From the NCBI GenBank assembly GCA_023424235.1, contig JAFAEB010000083.1, positions 1 to 8,403 of the forward strand: DNA of 8,403 nucleotides, in the 5' to 3' direction. The position numbers were made by a program, and so were the translations under genes. The notes beneath the pieces are model-generated. The model saw nothing but the letters and a program-made list of their open reading frames with translations, made no database searches and was not told the DNA's origin. Source of the stretch: Bacillota bacterium. GTDB taxonomy: Bacteria > Bacillota > Clostridia > Lachnospirales > Lachnospiraceae. Of the stretch, positions 1 to 5,781 are shown piece after piece; position 1 is the stretch's first letter; every line of letters begins with the position of its first letter.

Positions 1-720
1 ACTCCAGAGGGTACAAGACTTGGGGATAATTTAACTGTTTTCGTATATAAAGATTCCTCTGATAGACCAATTGCAACCACACAAATTCCACCATTAACCC
101 TTGGAAAAACTGCTTTGTTACAAGTAAAAGAAGTAACTGCCATCGGGGCATTTTTAGATTGGGGCTTGGCAAAAGACTTATTACTACCTTTTAAGGAACA
201 AACCGTTCGTGTGCATACTGGTGAAGATGTAATCGTTGCATTATACATTGATAAATCAGAACGCTTATGTGCCACAATGAGAGTATATGATTATTTATCC
301 TGTGAATCTCCTTATAAGAAGGATGATAAGGTAATTGGTCTTGTATATGAAATCATTGACCAATATGGAGCATTTGTGGCTGTTGATAATAAATATTGCG
401 CGCTTATTCCAAATAATGAACTACATCGCAGAGTTAAAGTATTGGATAGTGTAGAAGCTAGAGTTATCAAAGTCAAAGAAGATGGTAAGCTTGATTTAAG
501 TATAAGAGAAAAAGCACATATTCAAATGGATAGTGATAGTGAATTAATTTATAAGAAATTACAAGAATCCAATGGCTTTTTACCATATCACGATAAAACT
601 GATTCTGATATAATAAAAGCACAATTTAGCTTAAGTAAGAATGCTTTTAAGCGTGCAGTAGGAAGATTGTTAAAAGAAGAGAAAATTACATTATCGGATA
701 AAGGTATCCAAATAAAATAA
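1..720 (+). CDS. cvfB: CvfB-type S1-domain RNA-binding protein, 5' end cut by window
   Basis: The reading frame is open from base 1 to the TAA at 718-720 (239 residues in the window), so the gene starts upstream; an internal TTG at 115 is not needed as a start. The visible protein carries the end of a first OB/S1 domain, then two S1-like domains: about residues 36-105, with the family-typical GAFLDWGLAKDLLLPF, and about 106-170, with YGAFVAVDNKYCALIPNNEL. The last 60 residues or so form a winged helix (GFLPYHDK, then SKNAFKRAVGRLLKE). This order of S1 repeats plus C-terminal winged helix is that of CvfB (YitL in Bacillus), a cytoplasmic RNA-binding protein linked in Staphylococcus aureus to virulence-factor expression. 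Its target here is unknown. It is the only plus-strand gene, converges on yvyF, and ends in a strong terminator. Family assignment is firm; the physiological role is inferred from the family. Confidence 0.9.
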   Translation, partial: TPEGTRLGDNLTVFVYKDSSDRPIATTQIPPLTLGKTALLQVKEVTAIGAFLDWGLAKDLLLPFKEQTVRVHTGEDVIVALYIDKSERLCATMRVYDYLSCESPYKKDDKVIGLVYEIIDQYGAFVAVDNKYCALIPNNELHRRVKVLDSVEARVIKVKEDGKLDLSIREKAHIQMDSDSELIYKKLQESNGFLPYHDKTDSDIIKAQFSLSKNAFKRAVGRLLKEEKITLSDKGIQIK

Positions 721-727
721 AAGTTTT

Positions 728-759
728 ACCCCTAACTCATTCGTTAGGGGTTTATTTTT
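728..759 (+). terminator. Rho-independent terminator of cvfB
   Basis: A perfect stem, ACCCCTAAC (728-736) with GTTAGGGGT (743-751), has a 6-nt loop and runs straight into a T-rich tail (751-759), 7 nt after the cvfB stop codon. The opposite strand also has a T-rich tail (bases 710-727 read as TTTTATTTTATT), so it could act as a back-up stop for leftward transcripts. Confidence 0.93.
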
Positions 760-808
760 GTAAAGAGTCTCGTGTTATTATTTCATAGGACCTAAAATTC
801 CTGTGAAT

Positions 809-846
809 AAATATAGGGCCTCACATATTGTGAGAACCCCATATTT
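809..846 (-). terminator. Terminator of the comF-yvyF transcript, probably bidirectional
   Basis: The arms lie at about 809-824 and 830-846. A perfect CTCAC/GTGAG core (820-824 with 830-834) is extended by GGG/CCC and by AT pairs, with small internal mismatches at 819, 835-836 and 815/840. Read leftward, the tail is TTTATTC; read rightward, it is a run of five T (844-848). The hairpin abuts the yvyF stop codon (847-849), so the leftward operon ends here. Confidence 0.75.
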
Positions 847-1248
847 TTAGTGGTCTAAAAATCTCATCTTAGCACCAGCATCTTTATTCATCTTATTTAC
901 TTTTTCTGGTTCTTTGTAAATATTGTTTAGGTTGTTAGCAAGTTTATCTTTGCAGGACTTGCAAAAACGCCCTGTCTTAATATTTGCACCACAATTTTCA
1001 CATTCAATTCCTACTAGTGAGTCTTCAGAAAAGGACAATCGTTCATCTCTTATCCATTTATGTATCTGTGCTACGGATACTTCAAATTTATCTGATATTT
1101 CTTGTATTCCAGCACCAGGATTATTATATAAGTACTCTTTTACATCAGCAAATTTATCTTCTAATAGCTTATTGCAAGCAGAACATATTGGGGGTCCACT
1201 TACATAATTAAATAATTTGCCGCATCCTTTACAGTTACGAACATCCAT
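847..1248 (-). CDS. yvyF: Flagellar operon protein YvyF family (TIGR03826), zinc-finger/HTH
   Basis: The 133-residue protein has two four-cysteine sites: C6-x2-C9 with C22-x2-C25 at the N-terminus, and C83-x2-C86 with C96-x2-C99 near the C-terminus. Between them lies a helix-turn-helix-like segment at about 46-70 (IQEISDKFEVSVAQIHKWIR). This architecture and the place directly after comF match the TIGR03826 / B. subtilis YvyF family, usually found in front of flgM and the hook-filament genes. No biochemical function is established to my knowledge; nucleic-acid binding or zinc-dependent protein contact is inferred from the domains. The ATG is preceded by AGGAGG (1255-1260) at 6 nt spacing, and this ribosome site overlaps the comF stop codon, suggesting coupled translation. 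It is the last gene before a terminator, so flgM does not follow directly. Two plus-strand ORFs across it are antisense shadows. Confidence 0.85.
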   Translation of the reverse strand: MDVRNCKGCGKLFNYVSGPPICSACNKLLEDKFADVKEYLYNNPGAGIQEISDKFEVSVAQIHKWIRDERLSFSEDSLVGIECENCGANIKTGRFCKSCKDKLANNLNNIYKEPEKVNKMNKDAGAKMRFLDH

Positions 1249-1254
1249 GTTTTA

Positions 1255-1260
1255 CCTCCT
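1255..1260 (-). promoter_or_regulatory. yvyF ribosome binding site overlapping the comF stop
   Basis: AGGAGG on the minus strand lies 6 nt before the yvyF ATG. Its first base (1260) is also the last base of the comF TAA (1262-1260). A ribosome ending comF would therefore sit on the yvyF start region, favouring translational coupling. Confidence 0.85.
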
Positions 1261-2009
1261 TAAAATCCTTTACCAATACATAAGCAAATAAAATATACTT
1301 TATGAACACCAAATTGAAGTAATATTTTTGTACATGCTTCTATGGTACTTCCTGTAGTATATATATCGTCAATAAGGAGCACCTTCTCAATAGGTTTTTC
1401 AAAATTTATATAAGCTTTATTTGAAATGGAAAAAGCTCGTTCAAGATTTTTTAATCGTTCAACATCATTTAATTGCTTCTGAGGTAATGTGTTTTTATTT
1501 CGCTCAATTAAATTTCTTAAGATAGGTATCTTAAGTTCTTTTGAAATACCTTGTGCAATAACTTCTGCTTGATTAAAACCTCTTTTTCTTTCTTTTGATT
1601 TATGTAAGGGTATTGGTACTAAAAAATCTGGATTTATCTCCATTATTTTAGTACCTAGGTTTTTTATTATCTCTCTTGTATAAAAATCTCCATATTCCCT
1701 ACGACCCTTGTATTTAAAGTCAGCTATGGATTTTTTCATTGTTGCATCGTATAACCATAGTGCAAAGCCAAACTCATAATTATGATGATTCTTTTTACAA
1801 TCATGGCATAATTCGATTTCCTCTTCTTCAATTGCTTTACTACATTTCTTACATCGTGGTTCAACCAAAAGAAGTGGTTTATCTTTACATGCGAAGCACA
1901 CATATTCTCCCTTAGTACTTACTATCTCCCCACAGATAGGACATCTTCTTGGATAAAAAACACCTAGTATACTTTCTTTGAGGCTTTGATGTTTTATCTT
2001 ATCTTGCAT
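1260..2009 (-). CDS. comF: ComF family protein (ComFC-like phosphoribosyltransferase fold)
   Basis: The 249-residue protein has an N-terminal double zinc ribbon, C23-x2-C26/C38-x2-C41 and C53-x2-C56/C68-x2-C71. A type I phosphoribosyltransferase fold follows. It shows the ComF signature VPIPLHKSKERKRGFNQAE (131-149) and the PRPP-loop motif LLIDDIYTTGST (211-222), with the adjacent acidic pair D214-D215 intact. ComFC proteins are needed for DNA uptake in competent bacteria and related proteins occur widely in non-competent ones; the reaction catalysed is not settled. The size is normal. The ATG follows the nucleotidyltransferase stop by one base (TAA-T-ATG) and has no recognisable Shine-Dalgarno sequence, so it is probably translated by ribosomes that have just ended the upstream gene. 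yvyF lies 11 nt downstream, as in Bacillus. Family assignment is firm; competence in this organism cannot be judged from the window. Confidence 0.93.
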   Translation of the reverse strand: MQDKIKHQSLKESILGVFYPRRCPICGEIVSTKGEYVCFACKDKPLLLVEPRCKKCSKAIEEEEIELCHDCKKNHHNYEFGFALWLYDATMKKSIADFKYKGRREYGDFYTREIIKNLGTKIMEINPDFLVPIPLHKSKERKRGFNQAEVIAQGISKELKIPILRNLIERNKNTLPQKQLNDVERLKNLERAFSISNKAYINFEKPIEKVLLIDDIYTTGSTIEACTKILLQFGVHKVYFICLCIGKGF

Positions 2010-2010
2010 A

Positions 2011-2928
2011 TTATTTAAATAGTTTAGATGGATACACGCCTCTTTCTACTAATTCATTAAAGGAGCGAACCACCATTTCTTTATCTTCTTTATAGGTAAC
2101 ACCAAACCACTTATCTTCTGTTCTAAGTACTGTTACCTTAGCTTTTCCAGATTTAATAAGTTTATCTACTGCTTCTGGCAATAAGTACTCAGCTTTTAGT
2201 TCATTATCAGATAGATTACTTAAGAATTCAACAAATCCCTTTTCTAATTCAGGTAAAAGACTTGGAGTAAATCCCCACATATTCATAGATACAGGGCCAT
2301 CTAAATTAACTTCTATTTCTTCACCCTCTTTGTTTAGGGCTACGCCATTTCCATCCAACGCTTTAATACCTGATGTTTCAATAATATCAACTAATAAGTC
2401 AGCCTTGTTTACTTTACAGATACCTCTTGTTACCGTTCCATTTTCGCTTAAGGTATTTCCTAATACAAATCCTGCCATACAAAAGTTATACGGTTCCCCG
2501 TCTGAATCATTCGATACTAGATAATCATGAATTTTAACAAACGCTTCTTTACCGTAGTAATCATCTGCATTAATAACTGCAAAAGGCTCCTTTAATTTTC
2601 CTAAGCAACTAAGGACTGCTTGTCCAGTTCCCCAAGGTTTTGTTCGTTCCGCTGGCTTAGTAAAACCATCTGGTAAATTATCTAATTCCTGAAATACATA
2701 TTCAACATCGATAACTTTTGCAATACGTTCACCGATTACTTCTTTAAAATCTTTTTCTAAATCTTTTCTTATGATAAACATAACTTTATTAAATCCAGCT
2801 TCTAGGGCATCATATATGGAATAATCCATAATGATTTCTCCACCTGGCCCAACTGGTTCTAATTGTTTAATACCACCATATCTACTTCCGAGTCCTGCTG
2901 CCATTATTACTAAAGTTGTTTGTTTCAT
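2011..2928 (-). CDS. Sugar-1-phosphate nucleotidyltransferase-like protein, substrate unknown
   Basis: I chose the ATG at 2928 (305 residues). A GTG one codon upstream (2931) would also be open, but AAGGGG (2935-2940) lies 6 nt from the ATG and only 3 nt from the GTG. The protein has the N-terminal nucleotide-binding signature of NTP transferases, IMAAGLGSRYGGIKQ (numbered from the ATG, about 8-22). A KPWGTGQAV segment (about 97-105) follows, then the metal-binding-type motif INADDYYG (about 119-126). Such enzymes transfer an NMP group from NTP to a sugar phosphate to make an activated sugar for wall, capsule or glycan synthesis. I see no left-handed beta-helix or other C-terminal domain that would name the sugar, so the substrate is open. 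It sits between recD2 and comF with a 1-nt gap to comF, an unexpected partner for DNA-handling genes, and appears to have its own promoter and a hairpin leader. Confidence 0.85.
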   Translation of the reverse strand: MKQTTLVIMAAGLGSRYGGIKQLEPVGPGGEIIMDYSIYDALEAGFNKVMFIIRKDLEKDFKEVIGERIAKVIDVEYVFQELDNLPDGFTKPAERTKPWGTGQAVLSCLGKLKEPFAVINADDYYGKEAFVKIHDYLVSNDSDGEPYNFCMAGFVLGNTLSENGTVTRGICKVNKADLLVDIIETSGIKALDGNGVALNKEGEEIEVNLDGPVSMNMWGFTPSLLPELEKGFVEFLSNLSDNELKAEYLLPEAVDKLIKSGKAKVTVLRTEDKWFGVTYKEDKEMVVRSFNELVERGVYPSKLFK

Positions 2929-2952
2929 CACAATCCCCTTCCATCAATTCGT

Positions 2953-2977
2953 CAAAGTAAAAACCTTCATTACTTTG
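2953..2977 (-). promoter_or_regulatory. Hairpin in the leader of the nucleotidyltransferase gene
   Basis: A perfect 8-bp inverted repeat, CAAAGTAA (minus strand, 2977-2970) and TTACTTTG (2960-2953), encloses a 9-nt loop. It lies between the probable promoter and the start codon, ending 12 nt before the AAGGGG ribosome site. No T-run follows, so it does not look like a terminator. It could be an mRNA-stabilising stem or a DNA operator; the role is inference. Confidence 0.5.
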
Positions 2978-2989
2978 CTATATTAAATT

Positions 2990-3018
2990 ATTATACATGA
3001 TCTAAAGCTTCCTTGCAC
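2990..3018 (-). promoter_or_regulatory. Probable sigma-A promoter for nucleotidyltransferase-comF-yvyF
   Basis: A perfect -10 TATAAT (minus strand, 2995-2990) is spaced 17 bp from a weak -35-like GTGCAA (3018-3013, three of six consensus positions). It lies in the 144-nt gap after recD2 and predicts a leader of about 55 nt holding the 2953-2977 hairpin. The -10 is good and the -35 poor, so it may be weak or activator-dependent; read-through from recD2 is also possible because I see no strong terminator in the gap. Confidence 0.5.
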
Positions 3019-3072
3019 CTATTATTTAATAGAAATCTTCTAAAATGGTAAATATTAACTAAGAAAAACTAC

Positions 3073-5301
3073 CTATTTGTGCAATATTAGCAATTCTTTA
3101 ATCCGTGTTGAAAGACTTGAATAACGTCTTTGTTCACTTTCATTATTTATCATCATTTGAACCGTATCTTTATTTCCTACAATCGTAACACAGTTTCTAG
3201 CTCTTGTAACAGCAGTGTATAAAAGATTACGATTCATTAACATTCTAGGGCCTGAAAGCAATGGTAGTATTACAGCTGGATATTCACTACCTTGTGATTT
3301 ATGAATGGTAATTGCATAAGCAAGCTCTAATTCTTCTAGCTGACTAAAGGTATACAGAACCATTCTTCCTTCATCGAATTCTACCGTTACTTGCTCCGCA
3401 AATGGATTTATGGATTTTAAAATTCCAGTATCTCCATTAAATATACCTGTTCCACTTTCAGTAGTAATTCCATATTTACTTTTAATTTCCCAATTTAACT
3501 GATAGTTATTTTTAATCTGCATTACCTTATCACCTTCACGGAAAATAGTGCTATGGGATTCTTTCTCTTTTTTCTCTGGTGAAGGTGGATTTAAGTACTG
3601 TTGAAGAACTTCGTTTAAACGTTCAACTCCAAGTTCCCCTTTTCTCATAGGAGTTAATACTTGGATATCATATGCAGTCGCATTCACGTACTTTGGTAAT
3701 TTATCTCTTATTAATAAGATTGCTGTTTGAATTATTTTTATTACTTCATCCCTTTGTAATAAGAAGAAATCTTTACTTTTGTTATCAAGCTTTATAATTT
3801 CACCCGCATTGATCTTATGGGCATTCACAATTATATCACTTTCACTAGCTTGTCTAAAAATCTTTGTTAGCTTAACTACATTAAAATTATGAGAATTAAT
3901 AATATCCTTTAAAACATTACCAGGCCCAACTGAAGGTAACTGATTAACATCACCTACTAAGATTAGCCTTGTCCCTACCGATACTGCTTTTAACAAAGAA
4001 TGCATTAAACTAATATCTACCATGGACATCTCATCAATGATTACAGCATCAGCCTCCAAAGGGTTTCCTTCATTTCTTTCAAAAACCACTTTACTATCCA
4101 TATCGCCAGACATCTTAGATATTTCTAGAAGCCTGTGAATCGTTCTAGCTTCACAACCAGTGGTTTCTGTCATACGCTTCGCTGCTCGACCAGTTGGGGC
4201 TGCAAGTAATATATCCATACCTTCTGCTTCAAAAAAACGTATGATAGTATTAATTGTAGTTGTTTTACCGGTACCAGGTCCACCAGTGATTATCATTACA
4301 CCATTATTTACTGCTTCTATCACTGCTTTTCTTTGTAACTCATCTAACTCAATATTATATTGTTTCTCTATTCTTAATAATTTATGCTCTATTTCTGTAT
4401 GGGATATGTCAAACTTTATGTTTAAATCACATAACATCTTCGCTGAATTAAGTTCGAGATAATAAAGACTTGCACTGTAAATAAGATGGCTTCCATCCTC
4501 TTCTTTTATCATTATCTTACGATCCATTGCTAAATTAGTTATATGATGCTCAATCCCCTCCATATCTACACCTAGTAGTTCATAGGTTTTCGATACTAGT
4601 ATATCCTTAGGTAAATATATATGTCCATCTTGACTACTTTGTAAAAGTACATATAGTATAGCTGCTTTGATGCGGTAATCAGAATCCGTTCCAATTCCCA
4701 CTCTAGCTGCTATTTCATCTGCTAGTTTAAAGCCAATACCACTAATATCTTCAGCCATTTTATATGGGTTTTCTTTTACAATCTGGTACATTTTAGCACC
4801 ATATTCTTTATATATTTTCACAGCTAGGGCTGTGGTAATTCCGTATTTAGATAGAAATATCATGGCATCTCGAAGTTCTTTTTTTTCATCAAATTGTCTC
4901 GATATTTCTATTGCCATCTTTTCACTGATACCTTTTATCTCCGCTAGTCTTTCTGGTTCTTCTTCAATAATACGAAAGGTATCTTTCTTAAATCTTCTAA
5001 CAATTCTAGCTGCTAGGGCACTACCTATTCCCTTTATGGCACCGGAACCTAGATATTTTTCTATGGACAGTAGATCCTCTGGTTCTTTTATTTCATAACT
5101 TAAAACCTGAAATTGTTCCCCGTATAATTGATGCTCTATATAGTTACCAGTAGCTCTTATATATTCTCCTTCACTAATAAAAGTAAATGTACCTACACAG
5201 GTCATTTCCACATCATCATTTACAATGGATAAAACACTATATCCATTTTCACTGTTTCGAAACACTATTTTCTCTACGTATCCTTCAAATATATCAGCCA
5301 A
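3073..5301 (-). CDS. recD2: RecD2-type ATP-dependent DNA helicase (RecD/TraA family)
   Basis: The 742-residue superfamily 1B 5'-3' helicase has an N-terminal OB-like region (1-70) and helix-hairpin-helix segments around 83-104 (GSGAIKGIG), 120-133 and 185-198 (ISGIGFKLADEIA). These mark RecD2 rather than the RecD of RecBCD. The motor follows: Walker A GGPGTGKT (340-347), Walker B IIDEMS (421-426), GDVNQLPSVGPG (450-461), FRQ (482-484), ITIHKSQGSE (664-673) and LLYTAVTRAR (693-702). All catalytic motifs are intact and the length is typical. RecD2 is implicated in DNA repair and replication-fork maintenance in bacteria lacking RecBCD. A GTG at 5310 is also in frame, but it lies inside the strong ribosome site GAGGTGA (5313-5307), which is 5 nt from the TTG at 5301, so I prefer TTG. 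It opens the left cluster after a gap with a palindrome; no clear promoter was found. Confidence 0.95.
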   Translation of the reverse strand: MADIFEGYVEKIVFRNSENGYSVLSIVNDDVEMTCVGTFTFISEGEYIRATGNYIEHQLYGEQFQVLSYEIKEPEDLLSIEKYLGSGAIKGIGSALAARIVRRFKKDTFRIIEEEPERLAEIKGISEKMAIEISRQFDEKKELRDAMIFLSKYGITTALAVKIYKEYGAKMYQIVKENPYKMAEDISGIGFKLADEIAARVGIGTDSDYRIKAAILYVLLQSSQDGHIYLPKDILVSKTYELLGVDMEGIEHHITNLAMDRKIMIKEEDGSHLIYSASLYYLELNSAKMLCDLNIKFDISHTEIEHKLLRIEKQYNIELDELQRKAVIEAVNNGVMIITGGPGTGKTTTINTIIRFFEAEGMDILLAAPTGRAAKRMTETTGCEARTIHRLLEISKMSGDMDSKVVFERNEGNPLEADAVIIDEMSMVDISLMHSLLKAVSVGTRLILVGDVNQLPSVGPGNVLKDIINSHNFNVVKLTKIFRQASESDIIVNAHKINAGEIIKLDNKSKDFFLLQRDEVIKIIQTAILLIRDKLPKYVNATAYDIQVLTPMRKGELGVERLNEVLQQYLNPPSPEKKEKESHSTIFREGDKVMQIKNNYQLNWEIKSKYGITTESGTGIFNGDTGILKSINPFAEQVTVEFDEGRMVLYTFSQLEELELAYAITIHKSQGSEYPAVILPLLSGPRMLMNRNLLYTAVTRARNCVTIVGNKDTVQMMINNESEQRRYSSLSTRIKELLILHK

Positions 5302-5306
5302 GCTCC

Positions 5307-5313
5307 TCACCTC
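5307..5313 (-). promoter_or_regulatory. recD2 ribosome binding site that decides the start
   Basis: GAGGTGA on the minus strand is a seven-base match to the canonical AAGGAGGTGA anti-16S sequence, placed 5 nt before TTG (5301-5299). The competing GTG (5310-5308) is inside this motif, and only a poorly placed GGAAAG precedes it. Confidence 0.6.
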
Positions 5314-5339
5314 TTTCCATTACTCATCATCTACAAAGT

Positions 5340-5392
5340 AAGTCTGCCCCAAAATTCAATTACTTAGTGTAATAAAATTATGAGACAGACTT
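5340..5392. terminator. 53-nt imperfect palindrome; probable terminator after the rod gene cluster
   Basis: AAGTCTGCCCCA (5340-5351) pairs with TGAGACAGACTT (5381-5392) over 12 positions when two G-U pairs are counted in the leftward (minus-strand) RNA. An inner ATTAC/GTAAT stem (5359-5363 with 5369-5373) makes it a long hairpin. It begins 53 nt beyond the FlgJ-type gene and lies upstream of recD2. The rightward tail (5393-5400, TATTATTT) is more T-rich than the leftward one (ACTTACTTTG), so termination of antisense transcripts is at least as plausible as ending the flagellar mRNA. A small dispersed repeat is the alternative. Confidence 0.6.
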
Positions 5393-5444
5393 TATTATTT
5401 CTTACTAATTCTTATGTAACTATATACGAAATAAAAATGAATTC

Positions 5445-5768
5445 CTAATTACGTTTCATAGATTCATATAGCATTTTTGCAATACCTATATTTCCACTAT
5501 CCGTTATCTCTTTGGCATATTCTTCATATAACATATCACCAAAATAATTCATATATTCATTATTCTCTTCACTGTTAGGAACTGTTTTTTTCATTTCTTT
5601 AAATACCTGCTCAACAAAGTAAGACTCAAAGCTTTTACAAACCTCCATTAACTCATCATCTTTCATAGAGTCTGTATTTTTAAGTTTATCTTGTAAGTTT
5701 GTAGCTGTCTTAGAAGTATTTAAGGAATTAGCTATAGGGTTATAGTTGTTACCGATTGATATACTCAT
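5445..5768 (-). CDS. flgJ: Rod-binding protein, FlgJ N-terminal domain type
   Basis: The 107-residue protein consists of the FlgJ rod-binding domain alone. The core runs from about 41 to 105 and includes VCKSFESYFVEQVFKEMKKT (43-62), then YFGDMLYEEYAKEI (75-88) and GIAKMLYESM (95-104), matching the family pattern of a helical rod-capping/chaperone domain. The peptidoglycan-hydrolase domain fused to it in enteric FlgJ is absent, as is usual in Clostridia and alpha-proteobacteria, so wall opening must be done by a separate enzyme. The first 35 residues or so are Asn/Ser/Thr-rich and poorly conserved-looking. There is no signal peptide; export by the flagellar type III apparatus is expected from the family. 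It starts 11 nt after flgG with AAGGAGG overlapping the flgG stop, so it is co-translated with the rod proteins whose assembly it should assist. Confidence 0.85.
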   Translation of the reverse strand: MSISIGNNYNPIANSLNTSKTATNLQDKLKNTDSMKDDELMEVCKSFESYFVEQVFKEMKKTVPNSEENNEYMNYFGDMLYEEYAKEITDSGNIGIAKMLYESMKRN

Positions 5769-5774
5769 TCCCTA

Positions 5775-5781
5775 CCTCCTT
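5775..5781 (-). promoter_or_regulatory. Ribosome binding site of the flgJ-type gene overlapping the flgG stop
   Basis: AAGGAGG on the minus strand (5781-5775) lies 6 nt before the ATG at 5768 and shares bases 5780-5781 with the flgG TAA (5782-5780). This is the same stop/ribosome-site overlap seen at comF-yvyF and suggests coupled translation. Confidence 0.85.

Noticed and set aside
115..720. Separate gene starting at TTG 115
   Set aside because: The same frame is open to base 1 and encodes the end of another S1-type domain, so this is an internal codon of a longer cvfB.
784..805. Hairpin CATAGGA/TCCTGTG between the two convergent terminators
   Set aside because: It is a seven-base stem with one G-U pair and no T-run in either direction, and is easily due to chance in this AT-rich gap.
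923..1211. Two plus-strand ORFs of 94 and 75 codons opposite yvyF
   Set aside because: They lie antisense to a gene with intact cysteine motifs and a strong ribosome site, have low-complexity hydrophobic translations, and match no family I recognise.
3031..3043. TAGAA/TTCTA stem after recD2 as a terminator
   Set aside because: It is a 5-bp, AT-only-core stem without a clear T-run; it would be too unstable to end the recD2 transcript with confidence.
4160..4462. 100-codon plus-strand ORF opposite recD2
   Set aside because: It covers the complement of the Walker A region, where strong conservation of the minus-strand protein explains the open frame.
5311..5444. Promoter for recD2 in the 133-nt gap
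   Set aside because: Several TATAAT-like strings (for example CATAAT inside the palindrome) lack a -35 partner at 16-18 bp, so I could not support one.
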